A DNA stretch of 64,000 bases from Ralstonia pickettii (GCF_001699815.1 NZ_MCGB01000025.1:124001-188000); one strand, 5' to 3'; counted from the stretch's first letter, positions 25,267 to 34,072 are shown. The notes: a model not told the origin generated them from the sequence alone. Made by a program: numbers and translations.

Positions 25267-25277
25267 CGAGGAACAAT

Positions 25278-25676
25278 ATGAAGAAGATCTCCCTCGCAAT
25301 CTCGTTCAATCTGGGCGCGCTGATGCTGGCTGCCACCGTGTCGGCGCAAGCTGCCGATATTGAAAAGGGCAAGCAACTGGTGGAGAAGGGCGCTTGCGTG
25401 GCCTGCCATGGCGCCGGCCTGAACGCGCCGATCTCGCCGGACTATCCGAAGCTCGCCGGCCAGCACGGCGACTATATCTATCACGCGCTGCTGGCCTATC
25501 AGACCAGCAACAACCCGCTGGTGGGCCGCAGCAACGCCATCATGGCGGGCCAGGTCAACAGCAACCCTGCCACGATCGGTGCCGACGGTAAGCCGCGTCC
25601 CTTCACGCAGGCTGAGCTGAAGGATATTGCCGCGTACATCGAATCGCTGCCGGGCTCGCTGGTGCTGAAGAAGTGA
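25278..25676 (+). CDS. small periplasmic cytochrome c (class I)
   Basis: 132 residues with a signal peptide ending near 'VSAQA' (residue ~26). The haem motif is 'CVACH' near residue 44 and the axial Met is probably in 'SNAIMAGQV' near 88. The helix 'FTQAELKDIAAYIESLPG' closes the domain. The ATG at 25278 has GAGGAA upstream, 11 bp past the first cytochrome gene. The pair is likely cotranslated and cooperates in periplasmic electron transfer. A strong terminator follows. Confidence 0.9.
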   Translation: MKKISLAISFNLGALMLAATVSAQAADIEKGKQLVEKGACVACHGAGLNAPISPDYPKLAGQHGDYIYHALLAYQTSNNPLVGRSNAIMAGQVNSNPATIGADGKPRPFTQAELKDIAAYIESLPGSLVLKK

Positions 25677-25692
25677 TGCGGCATCGCCGGTC

Positions 25693-25723
25693 AAAAAAAA
25701 ACCGCTCTTCGGAGCGGTTTTTT
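25693..25723. terminator. intrinsic terminator, UUCG-type loop
   Basis: ACCGCTC-TTCG-GAGCGGT with flanking A and T runs (25693-25723). It serves the cytochrome genes and the convergent DUF1841 gene. Confidence 0.9.
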
Positions 25724-25744
25724 GTTGGCGTTCGAGCATCAGAT

Positions 25745-26179
25745 TCAGCGGGCAGTTGCGCGCTTGCGCACGCATTCGATATAGGCGTCGCCGTCGGGCG
25801 GCAGGCCGGTGCGCTGCGCCGTCCACAGCATCTGGCCCAGGCATTCCATCACCTGATGGTGCGCTTCGTGCGGCGAGTCGAGCCGCTGGGCCAGCGCTTC
25901 ATACGCAGCGCGAATGCCGCGCGGCTGATCCACGGACACCTGCTCGCTGATCGACAGGTGCATCGACAGGTGCAGGAACGGGTTGCTCTGGCCGCTTTCC
26001 GGCGTGTAGTCGCGGGCGAGCGCTTCTTCGCCGGCTTCCAGGGTGTCGTGGTATTCGGGATGCTGCAGCATCCAGTCGAGCGCCATGGCTTCGAGCGGCG
26101 TGAGGATTTCTGCTTGGCGGTGCTTGCGCCACGCGCCGCAGAAGAATTGACGGACTTCGTCGCGGGAGGGATTGAACAT
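25745..26179 (-). CDS. DUF1841 family protein
   Basis: 144 residues. The typical beginning 'MFNPSRDEVRQFFCGAWRKH' and the helix 'NPFLHLSMHLSISEQVSVDQP' near residue 85 identify the family, which is common in beta- and gammaproteobacteria and has no assigned activity. It is predicted cytosolic and helical, with several conserved His ('HLSMHLS', 'HEAHHQVME') that could bind metal (inference). The ATG at 26179 was chosen because upstream codons are in a non-conserved frame. It is divergent from an EamA transporter. Confidence 0.85.
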   Translation of the reverse strand: MFNPSRDEVRQFFCGAWRKHRQAEILTPLEAMALDWMLQHPEYHDTLEAGEEALARDYTPESGQSNPFLHLSMHLSISEQVSVDQPRGIRAAYEALAQRLDSPHEAHHQVMECLGQMLWTAQRTGLPPDGDAYIECVRKRATAR

Positions 26180-26241
26180 GATTTCGCCATTGTACCGGCG
26201 CGCCTTCATGCCTGCCGGGCCGCTTGGCGAGACGGCAACGC

Positions 26242-26247
26242 TACAAT
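26242..26247 (+). promoter_or_regulatory. -10-like element TACAAT
   Basis: TACAAT 51 bp before the EamA start. The same hexamer precedes the cytochrome genes (~24752) and the nitroreductase (~29689). No good -35 at the normal distance was found. Confidence 0.35.
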
Positions 26248-26297
26248 GGCCGCCCCGCACCCGCAGACGGCGACACCAAACAAAAACGCCGCACGCC

Positions 26298-27233
26298 ATG
26301 AGACAAGCCGCCGATTCCTCCCTCGCCGCACGCGCCGCCGACAAGCTCCTCGGCGTGATGCTGATCGCCGTGTCCGCCGCATCCTTCGGCGCGATGGCCA
26401 TCTTCACGCATTACGCCTATGCGAGCGGCGCCAATGTGGTCGGTCTGCTGATCGTGCGCTTTGTGATCGCGGCCGCCTCGCTGATGGCTGTGATGCGTGT
26501 TCGTCGCATCGGCATCCCGCCGTGGTCGCGCGTGGTGGGGCTGGCGGCCATGGGCGGCATTGGCTATGCAGGGCAGTCGTTCGCGTTTTTTACGGCGCTG
26601 AACTACGCGCCGGCCAGCCTGGTGGCGTTGCTGCTGTATCTGTATCCGATGTTCGTGACGGTGCTGGCGGCGATTTTCCTGCGCGAGCGGCTGACCACCA
26701 CGGCGATCATCGCGCTGGTGCTGTGCTCGGTCGGGGCGGGGCTGACGGTGGGCGGCGCGGGCCTGTCGGGCGGCAGCCTGCTCGGCATTGGGCTGGGGGT
26801 GGCCTCCGCAGTGATTTACTCGATCTACATCACGGTCGGTGCACGGGTCACGCGCGGGCTGGATCCATTGGCGTGCACGACCGTCATCTGTACCGCTGCG
26901 GCCGTGGTGTACACGGGGATGGCGTTGCTCGGCGCGCCTGCGCATCTGCCCGGCTCGTTCAGCGGCTGGGCAGCGGCGCTGGCCATCGCAGGCTTGTCGA
27001 CAGTGGTGGCGATCCTGACGTTCTTTGCCGGCTTGCAGAAGTTGGGGGCCGCGCAGGCGTCGATGCTGTCTACGCTGGAGCCGGTGGTGACGGTGCTCTT
27101 GGCCGCATTGCTGCTCGGCGAGTCGATCGCGCCCATGCAGATGGCTGGCGGCGCGTTGATCCTGGCGGGCGTGCTGTGGCTCACGCGTGCGGATGCCAAA
27201 CCCACTGGCCACACTGCGGATGACATGGCCTGA
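26298..27233 (+). CDS. EamA/DMT-family transporter
   Basis: 311 residues, about ten membrane helices in two EamA repeats. The first contains 'SFGAMAIFTHYAYASGANVVGLLIVRF' in parts; the second has 'STLEPVVTVLLAALLLGESI', the family hallmark. It exports or imports a small metabolite across the inner membrane; substrate unknown. It is only distantly similar to the other EamA gene at 8368-9315. A terminator follows directly. Gene stands alone between divergent DUF1841 and the convergent S10 peptidase. Confidence 0.88.
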   Translation: MRQAADSSLAARAADKLLGVMLIAVSAASFGAMAIFTHYAYASGANVVGLLIVRFVIAAASLMAVMRVRRIGIPPWSRVVGLAAMGGIGYAGQSFAFFTALNYAPASLVALLLYLYPMFVTVLAAIFLRERLTTTAIIALVLCSVGAGLTVGGAGLSGGSLLGIGLGVASAVIYSIYITVGARVTRGLDPLACTTVICTAAAVVYTGMALLGAPAHLPGSFSGWAAALAIAGLSTVVAILTFFAGLQKLGAAQASMLSTLEPVVTVLLAALLLGESIAPMQMAGGALILAGVLWLTRADAKPTGHTADDMA

Positions 27234-27254
27234 AGCCGGGTCCTCACGCGCAAC

Positions 27255-27290
27255 AAAAAACCGCCCAGCGTGAACTGGGCGGTTTTGCTT
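27255..27290. terminator. intrinsic terminator
   Basis: AAAACCGCCCAG (27257-27268), loop CGTGAA, CTGGGCGGTTTT (27275-27286). Twelve perfect pairs, usable in both directions between convergent genes. Confidence 0.92.
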
Positions 27291-27305
27291 TCTGCCTTGA
27301 GGCGA

Positions 27306-29111
27306 TTACTTCTTCGGGCCGCTCGGCAGGCGTTGCAGGCTCTGCACCCGCATCAGGGCCGGACGATCGGCCATCACGCCATCGTAGAACGAAGCCAGAT
27401 CACCCTTGAACGCGGTGCGCGACGCATCGTTCAGATAGATCATGTGGCCCGACGGGTAATTCTTGATCGTCAGGTTTTTCGCCTTGAGCGTCGGATCAAG
27501 CGGCATTTGCGCCAGCGTCAGCTCGGTCTGGTGGAACGGCGTGACGGCGTCGAAATAGCCGCTGGCCTGCAGCACCTTCAGGTCGGGGTTCAGGCTCATC
27601 GTCGAGGCGAGATCGCCGGCGGTGTACAGCGTGTTGCCGCCGCCCTTGTTGGCGCCCGTCGGGTCGACGTGGCTGAAATCCCAGTTGTTGAACACGGCGT
27701 CGTTCAGGTCCACGAACGAGGAGGTCGACGTGTACTTGAGCTGGGTGTTCAGGTAGCTGTTCCAAAGCACCGTGTACGCGCCCCCGATATTCGAGATCGA
27801 CGGATCGTTGCTGCCCGAGTTCGGCAAGATGAACGGCGCGATGCCCTGGCCCGTGTAGTTGGCGCGGCCGTCATACTGGCCGATCTGGATGCCCGGGTTG
27901 AGCGTCAGGAAGAACGTGTACGGCGGGTTGTTGTTCTGCGACGGCACGTTGCCCAGCGCCGCCGGGTTGCCGAACGTCTGGATCAGCGAGACCGGATCGG
28001 TGCCGATGTACGAGCCCATCGTCTGCGCCGTCGCCAGGTTCAGGTTCAGGCGCACGTTGACGAACCCGCCATCTGCGGCGCTCGGCGCTTGTGCCAGCGG
28101 GGCGAGCGTGTTGTCGGCGTAGTTGCGGGCCTGGACCATGTAGCCGTCGAGGTCGGTCGGTGCCGGGTTGAGCGTCGTCTTCTTCCAGTAGAACGCGTCG
28201 GCGGCCAGCGTCGGGAAGGTGCCGACGGCCGAGAGTGCATTCGCGTAGTCGAGGATCGACGATTGCAGCGTGATCCCGTTCAGCTCGATACCGTCTTCAT
28301 GCAGCACCCACGACAGCACCGCACTGCGCGCCGTGCCATACGACTCGCCGTACAGGAACTTGGGTGAGTTCCAGCGCGAGTTCTTGGTCAGGTAGCGCTG
28401 GATGAAGCGGTCGATGGAGCGGGCGTCCTGGTCGGTGCCCCAGAAGTCCTTGTTCTTGGCCGGTGCAATGGCGGCCGAATATCCGGTGCCTACCGGGTTG
28501 ATGAACACGAGATCGGAGCGGTCGAGCAGGCTGTCCGGGTTGTCGGGCAGCTTGTACGGCGCCGGGGGCGTGAAGTTCGGGAACGACGACTGCAGCCGCT
28601 TCGGCCCGAACGAGCCCAGCAGCAGGAACACCGACGACGAGCCCGGGCCGCCGTTATAGAAGAACGTCACCGGACGCGGCTTCGATGGATCGGGATTGTC
28701 CTGCGTGTAGGCCACGTAGAACATCGTCGCGTTGGATCGCGAGGTGACCGGGTCGATGGTGGTCAGGTGGCCGGCGGTGGCTGTGTAGGCGATGCTCTTG
28801 CCGCCGATCGTCACCGTGTGATGCGTGACGGCCGCGCTTTCGCCCGGATCGGCGGCAAGCGCGTCGTTGGGCCCGGTGCCGTAGACGTTCGGGTCGACGT
28901 AAGGCTGGTCGGGCGGCACGGCGGCCGTTACCGGCTGCGTGGTGGCGTTGCCGGCGTTGGTGGCTACGCCGCTGGGATTGGCCGTGGCGGAAGAGTCTCC
29001 GCCGCCGCAACCCGCCAGCAGCACCGCGGACAGCGCTGCGGCCGCAAACGATACACCGAAGGTCCGGGACAATCCTGCAAAATCACTGGTCGATAACCTG
29101 GATTTTTTCAT
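27306..29111 (-). CDS. S10-type serine carboxypeptidase-like lipoprotein
   Basis: 601 residues. A lipoprotein signal is clear: basic start, hydrophobic run and lipobox 'LLAGC' near residue 36, followed by a Ser/Ala/Thr-rich linker. The catalytic domain has the S10 features 'FFYNGGPGSSS' near residue 150, the nucleophile elbow 'LYGESYGTAR' near 255, an Asp in 'GYFDAVTPFHQ' near 530 and the His in 'SGHMIYLND' near 575. It is probably anchored in the outer membrane, acting on peptides outside the cytoplasm. I chose ATG 29111; a GTG at 29150 would add 13 residues. The leader is AT-rich with two perfect palindromes. Confidence 0.88.
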   Translation of the reverse strand: MKKSRLSTSDFAGLSRTFGVSFAAAALSAVLLAGCGGGDSSATANPSGVATNAGNATTQPVTAAVPPDQPYVDPNVYGTGPNDALAADPGESAAVTHHTVTIGGKSIAYTATAGHLTTIDPVTSRSNATMFYVAYTQDNPDPSKPRPVTFFYNGGPGSSSVFLLLGSFGPKRLQSSFPNFTPPAPYKLPDNPDSLLDRSDLVFINPVGTGYSAAIAPAKNKDFWGTDQDARSIDRFIQRYLTKNSRWNSPKFLYGESYGTARSAVLSWVLHEDGIELNGITLQSSILDYANALSAVGTFPTLAADAFYWKKTTLNPAPTDLDGYMVQARNYADNTLAPLAQAPSAADGGFVNVRLNLNLATAQTMGSYIGTDPVSLIQTFGNPAALGNVPSQNNNPPYTFFLTLNPGIQIGQYDGRANYTGQGIAPFILPNSGSNDPSISNIGGAYTVLWNSYLNTQLKYTSTSSFVDLNDAVFNNWDFSHVDPTGANKGGGNTLYTAGDLASTMSLNPDLKVLQASGYFDAVTPFHQTELTLAQMPLDPTLKAKNLTIKNYPSGHMIYLNDASRTAFKGDLASFYDGVMADRPALMRVQSLQRLPSGPKK

Positions 29112-29147
29112 GGCGATAATGGCCTTCTTCAGGGTGACGAACACCTT

Positions 29148-29172
29148 CACTTAAAACGTGTGGTTTTAAGTG
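29148..29172. repeat. perfect inverted repeat, 10-bp arms
   Basis: CACTTAAAAC and GTTTTAAGTG separated by GTGTG. It lies 37 bp upstream of the chosen start of the S10 peptidase gene, where an operator or a leader hairpin would act. The left arm overlaps the alternative GTG start at 29150. Confidence 0.7.
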
Positions 29173-29290
29173 GGCTCCATATTCGATTTGCGTTTTGTCA
29201 TTTCTATACGACGCGAAACGAATATTCTGATTTCCCGCCTTGTTTGCGGAAATTAATGCAATCGGTTTTTGTTTGGCAAAAGAAGCCCCC

Positions 29291-29308
29291 GAAATCCGAT
29301 CGGATTTC
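29291..29308. repeat. perfect 18-bp palindrome
   Basis: GAAATCCGATCGGATTTC reads the same on both strands without a spacer, as an operator for a dimeric regulator would. A half-site-like AATCCGAT recurs at about 29393. Confidence 0.7.
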
Positions 29309-29715
29309 AAAAATAGAACAGCTCTGGAGTCAAGCCCGCAGATGATTTGCGCAAAGTCTGCAACGGTCCGTGCAAAAGCGTCGGGATGAATGCGGTTACG
29401 CGCCTGATTTAACTCGGGCGCGAATCCGATACGTCCAACTCTGCGGGTAATGCAATGACGAACGAAAAAGTAGTTCGTAAGCAAACCGTTGTAAACGGCT
29501 GTTTTTTATCGTACGCGATGCACTGTAAAAATGACCTTGTTGATGCAGGCGCATCGCGGCAATTGCGATTAAATACAAAGAGGGCATGCCGTTTTTTCTA
29601 AAGCCACGGGACTGCCGATGGAGGGCGGGGGTGCTCATCGGGGGGGCAGGTGTCCGGCGCATGCGGATACGGCGCATTACAATGCGGTCCTCAACTTTTT
29701 CCGGAGCACCCTGCA

Positions 29716-30303
29716 ATGCCGATGCTTGAACCGTCCGCGCTGGACCAACTGTTCCACGCAGCCCGTACGCATAACGTGTGGCTGGACAAGCCGGTCGATG
29801 ACGAACTGCTGCACACGTTGTACGACACCGTGAAGTACGGTCCGACCGCAGCCAACAGCACGCCGGCCCGCTTCGTGTTCGTCAAGAGCGCCGCCGCCAA
29901 GGAGCGCCTGATTCCGTGCATGTCGGCCGGCAATCAGGAAAAGACCCGCCAGGCACCCGTGGCCGTGATCGTTGCGTACGACACGCAATTCCACGAGCAA
30001 CTGCCCAAGTTGTTCCCGCACACCGATGCGCGTTCGTGGTACGCCGGCGACCAAGCCAAGATCAATGCCGCCGCGCTGATGAACGGCTCGCTGCAGGGCG
30101 GCTATCTGGTGCTCGCCGCCCGCGCGCTCGGCCTGGACTGCGGCCCAATGGCCGGCTTCGATGCCAACAAGGTGAACGAGACGTTCTTCCCCGATGGCCA
30201 GTGGAAGGTCAACTTCATCATGAACATCGGCTACGGCGACGCCGAGAAGCTGCACCCGCGCAACCCGCGCCTGTCGTTTGAAGAGGCGTGCAAGATCGTT
30301 TGA
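29716..30303 (+). CDS. nitroreductase-family NAD(P)H oxidoreductase (RutE/HadB-like)
   Basis: 195 residues, the size of the malonic semialdehyde reductase RutE group. Motifs: '[18 protein letters not shown]' near residues 38-55 (FMN phosphate binding), '[22 protein letters not shown]' near 115-135 and '[16 protein letters not shown]' near 145-160. It binds FMN and reduces an aldehyde, quinone or nitro compound with NAD(P)H in the cytosol. The rest of the rut pyrimidine pathway is not nearby, so the RutE role is not supported by context. The ATG at 29716 was chosen because upstream in-frame sequence is not conserved-like. Confidence 0.88.
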
Positions 30304-30324
30304 TCGACGGTCGGTCGCGCAAAG

Positions 30325-30366
30325 AAAACGGGGACTCGCATCAGACGGCGCAGTCCCCGTTTTTTA
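30325..30366. terminator. intrinsic terminator
   Basis: AAAACGGGGACT (30325-30336) and AGTCCCCGTTTT (30352-30363), loop 15 nt, followed by TTA. It overlaps the stop codon of the convergent nth gene. Confidence 0.9.
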
Positions 30367-31008
30367 TTCCTTCGGCGCTGGCGTCTTCGGCCTGAATTCA
30401 CACAGCGGCTCGATGGCGCAATGCCAACACTCGGGTTTGCGCGCCTTGCACACATAGCGTCCATGCAGGATCAACCAGTGGTGCGCGTCCTGCCGAAACG
30501 CTTCCGGCACCACCTTCAGCAGCTTCAGCTCGACCTCAAGGACGTTCTTGCCCGGCGCCAGCCCGGTGCGATTGGCCACGCGAAAGATGTGCGTGTCCAC
30601 CGCGATCGTCGGCTCACCGAAGGCCGTGTTCATCACCACGTTGGCTGTCTTGCGGCCCACACCGGGCAACTCTTCTAGCGCAGCGCGCTCACGCGGCACT
30701 TCACCGCCGTACTGGTCGAGCAGGATGCGGCACGTCTGCAGGATGTGCTTGCACTTGGTGCGATACAGCCCGATGGTCTTGATGTATTCGGTGATGCCTT
30801 CCTCGCCCAGCGCCAGCAGCTTGGCAGGCGTGTTGGCCACCGGAAACAGCTTGCGCGTCGCCTTGTTCACGCCCACGTCGGTCGCCTGTGCGGACAGCAG
30901 CACTGCGATCAGTAGCTCGAACGGCGTGGTGTATTCCAGCTCGGTGGTCGGCGTCGGGTTGTTTTCGCGCAGTGTCTCGAAGATGGCGTGGCGCTTGGCG
31001 GAATTCAT
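30364..31008 (-). CDS. nth: endonuclease III (DNA glycosylase/AP lyase)
   Basis: 214 residues. The helix-hairpin-helix 'LPGVGRKTANVV' near residue 114 holds the catalytic Lys, and 'AVDTHIFRVANR' near 138 holds the catalytic Asp. The C-terminal 4Fe-4S cluster ligands follow the C-x6-C-x2-C-x5-C pattern in 'CKARKPECWHCAIEPLC' (near 187-203). It removes oxidised pyrimidines and nicks the abasic site. It lies 14 bp after rsxB on the same strand, an arrangement common in proteobacteria. Both encode Fe-S proteins. Confidence 0.96.
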   Translation of the reverse strand: MNSAKRHAIFETLRENNPTPTTELEYTTPFELLIAVLLSAQATDVGVNKATRKLFPVANTPAKLLALGEEGITEYIKTIGLYRTKCKHILQTCRILLDQYGGEVPRERAALEELPGVGRKTANVVMNTAFGEPTIAVDTHIFRVANRTGLAPGKNVLEVELKLLKVVPEAFRQDAHHWLILHGRYVCKARKPECWHCAIEPLCEFRPKTPAPKE

Positions 31009-31022
31009 CGTCGGGGCAGGGG

Positions 31023-31853
31023 TCAGGGTTTTTCTGCGTCGGGTTTGGCGCTGTGTTCGATCTGGCTGGCGATGCGCTTGCGGCGGGCTTCAGCCTCGTC
31101 AATCTGGGCTTGCACATCCGCCGATACGTCGGTCACGTTGCGCGGGCCTTGCCCGCGCGCAGCCATCTCGGCCTGCTTCTGGCGCGCCCGTTCAATGGCC
31201 GCTTGGATGATCGCCTTCTTGCGCGCCTGCGCGGCAAGCTCAGCCTCATCGGCCGGTTGTTCAGCGCTGAGGGCAGCGAGTTTGGCCGCTGCCTTGGCGG
31301 CGAGGCGCGCTTCGTTCTCGGCTTGTTCGCGCTTGAGGCGCGCGTTGCGGAAGACGTAGCGGTCCCGCGCGACATCGGCCTGTTGCTGGCTCCAGGCATC
31401 CCAGCCCGTGCGTTCGCCGGTGATGGGGATCATGTCGATGCAATCGACAGGGCAGGGGGGCACGCAGAGGTCGCAACCGGTGCACCAGTCCTCCAGCACC
31501 GTGTGCATCGCCTTGGGCGCGCCCACGATGGCGTCGACCGGGCACGCCTGAATGCACAGCGTGCAACCGATGCAGCGTTCCGGGTCGATGACGGCGATGG
31601 CGCGAGGCTGTTCTATGCCGTTGGAAGGGTCCAGCGGGAGCAGGTCACCCGTGCAGCCAAGTGCGTCGGACAGCCGGCGAATGCCTTCCGCGCCGCCGGG
31701 TGGGCAGCGGTTGGGTAGCGCCTCGCCGCTGGCCATGGCTTCACCGTAGGGGCGGCAGCCGTTGTAGCCGCACTTGGTGCATTGCGTTTGCGGCAAGAGG
31801 TTTTCGAGCCGGTCGGCCAAGGATGCGGCCACTGCGGGGACCAAGGAAACCAC
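31023..31853 (-). CDS. rsxB: RsxB/RnfB-like multi-cluster ferredoxin
   Basis: 276 residues. An N-terminal Fe-S domain has '[13 protein letters not shown]' near residue 24 and a fourth Cys in 'NRCPPGG'. Two 4Fe-4S ferredoxin motifs follow: '[12 protein letters not shown]' near 92 and '[12 protein letters not shown]' near 124. The last ~110 residues are a charged Ala/Glu/Arg-rich helix, probably coiled coil. It lacks the membrane anchor of gammaproteobacterial RnfB, and no other rnf/rsx gene is adjacent. The betaproteobacterial form next to nth may serve as a soluble electron carrier. The start is uncertain: GTG at 31853 is used, with a further GTG downstream. Confidence 0.85.
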   Translation of the reverse strand: MVSLVPAVAASLADRLENLLPQTQCTKCGYNGCRPYGEAMASGEALPNRCPPGGAEGIRRLSDALGCTGDLLPLDPSNGIEQPRAIAVIDPERCIGCTLCIQACPVDAIVGAPKAMHTVLEDWCTGCDLCVPPCPVDCIDMIPITGERTGWDAWSQQQADVARDRYVFRNARLKREQAENEARLAAKAAAKLAALSAEQPADEAELAAQARKKAIIQAAIERARQKQAEMAARGQGPRNVTDVSADVQAQIDEAEARRKRIASQIEHSAKPDAEKP

Positions 31854-31993
31854 GATGGGACTTGTCGTTTGAATAGTCTGTCATTATCGCCGATTTGGCC
31901 CCCGCGCAAGGCGTGCATGCCCTGACATCGCATACGGCGGGCATGTCTTGACCGTATGACATAATTCCTGCGTTCTAAACGGACCGACGTGCC

Positions 31994-32689
31994 ATGCCGT
32001 CTCACCCAGCCGCGCCACTCGCCGACATCGAAGCCGATGCTCACGGCGGATCCGCCGCACCCCGCACGCGTCGCGACCCCGCCGGTACGCGCCGACGCAT
32101 CCTTGCTGCTGCGATCGAAGAGTTTGCGCGCGGTGGGTTTGCAGGCGCGCGCGTTGACGCCATCGCCCGTCGCGCCGAGACCAACGAGCGCATGCTGTAT
32201 TACTACTACGGCAGCAAGGAAAAACTCTTCCTGACCGTGCTCGAGCACATGTATTTCCGCTTCAAAGAGGCGGAAGAGCAGGTACAGATCGAGTCGTCGG
32301 ACCCGCGTGAGGCGGTCATCCAGCTTGCGCGGTTCGTCTGGGATTTCTATTACGAGAACCCCGAGTTCATCCGTTTGCTCAACAGCGAAAACCTGCATGA
32401 GGCGCGGCATCTGAAGACGTCGCCACACCTCGTCGAGCTGGTCAACCCGGTCATCGAGGTGCTGCGCGGCGTGGTGGAGCGCGGCCAGCGCAGCGGCATC
32501 TTTCGTGACGACATCGATGTGTCGCGCCTGTACCTCACGATTTCGGCGCTCGGCTATTACGTGCTGTCCAACCGCTACACGATCAGTGCCGTGGTGGGCC
32601 GCGACATTGCCTCGGCCGACGAGCACGAGGCGTTCGCACAGCTGCATATCAAGATGCTGCTGGCGTATCTGGAGCGGCCCAAGGGCTGA
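31994..32689 (+). CDS. TetR/AcrR-family transcriptional regulator
   Basis: 231 residues. The N-terminal ~35 residues are disordered-looking. The TetR HTH lies at ~38-85 with 'RRILAAAIEEFARGGFAGARVDAIA' in parts and 'NERMLYYYYGSKEKLF'. The C-terminal domain ('TISALGYYVLSNRYTISAVVGRD' region) resembles TetR_C of the RutR/NemR-like group. It represses nearby or distant genes until an unknown ligand binds. It is divergent from rsxB, and its downstream neighbour is convergent, so the target is not clear. Terminator follows. Confidence 0.9.
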   Translation: MPSHPAAPLADIEADAHGGSAAPRTRRDPAGTRRRILAAAIEEFARGGFAGARVDAIARRAETNERMLYYYYGSKEKLFLTVLEHMYFRFKEAEEQVQIESSDPREAVIQLARFVWDFYYENPEFIRLLNSENLHEARHLKTSPHLVELVNPVIEVLRGVVERGQRSGIFRDDIDVSRLYLTISALGYYVLSNRYTISAVVGRDIASADEHEAFAQLHIKMLLAYLERPKG

Positions 32690-32712
32690 TCGGCCGAAGC
32701 GCCATCGCACAA

Positions 32713-32743
32713 CAAAAAAGCCTCGCGGTTGCGAGGCTTTTTC
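32713..32743. terminator. intrinsic terminator
   Basis: AAAAAGCCTCGC (32715-32726), loop GGTT, GCGAGGCTTTTT (32731-32742). Perfect 12-bp stem between the tetR gene and the convergent depolymerase gene. Confidence 0.92.
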
Positions 32744-32758
32744 TTGGGGGCTTCAGGG

Positions 32759-34030
32759 TCAGGCGACAGCCTTGATACGAGGAGCATTCTCGTCATAGCG
32801 GCGGATGAAATCACGCAACTGCGGATATACCTGCTCGCGCCAGCGGCGACCCGAGAAGATGCCGTAGTGGCCGCACTTGGGCGCCGTCAGGTGCTGCTTG
32901 CGCGCGTTCGGGATGCCGGTGCACAGGCCATGCGCTGCTTCCGTCTGGCCGCTGCCGGAGATGTCGTCCAGTTCGCCTTCGATGGTGAAGAGCGCGGTGC
33001 TCTTGATGTCCTGCGGACGCACCGGCTTGCCTTCTACCACCCACGTGCCGTTGGCCAGGTGGAACTCCTGAAATACGTCGCGGATGGTCTCCAGGTAATA
33101 CTCGGCGGCCATGTCCAGCACGGCGTTGTACTCGTCGTAGAAGCGCACGTGGGCCTCAGCGTCTTCCGTGTCACCCTCGATCAGGTTCAGGTAGTAATCG
33201 TAGTGCGATGACAGGTGGCGGTCCGGGTTCATGGCTACGAAGCCGGCGTGCTGCAGGAAGCCCGGATACACCTTGCGGCCATGACCCGGATAGTTGGCCG
33301 GCACCGTGTAGATCACGTTGTTCTCGAACCAGCTGTGCGCCTTGTTGGTCGCCAGCGAGTTGACGGCGGTCGGGCTCTTGCGGGCGTCGATCGGGCCGCC
33401 CATCATGGTCATCGTGCGCGGCGTCTTCTCGCCGTCCGAGGCCATCAACGAGATGGCGGCCAGCACGGGCACGGTCGGCTGGCACACCGAGATCACGTGC
33501 AGCTTGTCGGCGCCAATGTGGTTGATGAACTCGCGGATGTAGTTGATGTAGTCCGACAGGTGGAAGGCGCCTTCCTCGGTCGGCACCATGCGAGCGTCGA
33601 TCCAGTCGGTCACGTACACCTTGTGATCCTGCAACAGCGTGCGCACGGTGTCGCGCAGCAGCGTGGAGTGGTGGCCCGAAAGCGGCGCACACACCAGCAC
33701 GATCGGTTCATCCTTGAGCAGCTTGATGGTCTCGGCGTCGTCGGCGTAGCGCTTGAAGCGGATCAGGCGGCAGAACGGCTTCTCGACGATGGTCTGCTCG
33801 ACGATGGGAATGTCCCGGCCGTTGGATTTGACGGAGCGGATGCCGAATTCTGGCTTCTCGTACTCCTTGCCCAGGCGGTACAGCAGCTCGTAGCCCGCAG
33901 CGTAGCGTTGTGCGCCGGGCATCAGAGACAGCGGACTCAGTGGGTTGGTGAAGGTCTTGGCAGTCGCTTGGGCCCAAGCTGTCATGGGGCTGAGCAGGGC
34001 GCGCTGGAATTCGTGAAGCTGGTAAAGCAT
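32759..34030 (-). CDS. phaZ: intracellular polyhydroxyalkanoate (PHB) depolymerase
   Basis: 423 residues. The overall sequence is that of the intracellular PHB depolymerase PhaZ1 family of Ralstonia/Cupriavidus, which uses a catalytic cysteine rather than the serine of secreted enzymes: 'HVISVCQPTVPVLAA' near residue 190. An Asp in 'IEGELDDISG' near 350 and a His in 'PKCGHYGIFSG' near 388 complete the triad. It degrades stored PHB granules to 3-hydroxybutyrate in the cytoplasm. The promoter region holds two TGCA-centred palindromes, one of which fits the PhaR box. No other pha gene is in the window. Confidence 0.93.
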   Translation of the reverse strand: MLYQLHEFQRALLSPMTAWAQATAKTFTNPLSPLSLMPGAQRYAAGYELLYRLGKEYEKPEFGIRSVKSNGRDIPIVEQTIVEKPFCRLIRFKRYADDAETIKLLKDEPIVLVCAPLSGHHSTLLRDTVRTLLQDHKVYVTDWIDARMVPTEEGAFHLSDYINYIREFINHIGADKLHVISVCQPTVPVLAAISLMASDGEKTPRTMTMMGGPIDARKSPTAVNSLATNKAHSWFENNVIYTVPANYPGHGRKVYPGFLQHAGFVAMNPDRHLSSHYDYYLNLIEGDTEDAEAHVRFYDEYNAVLDMAAEYYLETIRDVFQEFHLANGTWVVEGKPVRPQDIKSTALFTIEGELDDISGSGQTEAAHGLCTGIPNARKQHLTAPKCGHYGIFSGRRWREQVYPQLRDFIRRYDENAPRIKAVA

Positions 34031-34072
34031 GGCTGGACCGGTCTGTGGTGGCGAGGGCGACGCGAACGATTA

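Larger units (their letters stand above)
29112..29715. other. 604-bp AT-rich divergent intergenic region with palindromes
   Basis: Base composition is visibly richer in A/T than the rest of the window. It contains CACTTAAAAC-GTGTG-GTTTTAAGTG (29148-29172), a perfect 18-bp palindrome GAAATCCGATCGGATTTC (29291-29308), a bulged inverted repeat (TTTCCCGC / GCGGAAA, ~29231-29252), and a small stem CCGTT-GTA-AACGG followed by T residues near 29488-29507. No coding sequence is convincing. The arrangement looks like a regulated promoter region for the S10 peptidase on the left and the nitroreductase on the right. Confidence 0.55.

Noticed and set aside
29083-29484. 133-codon frame on the minus strand in the AT-rich region
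   Set aside because: It overlaps the S10 peptidase start and the palindromes, has no ribosome site and no family resemblance.
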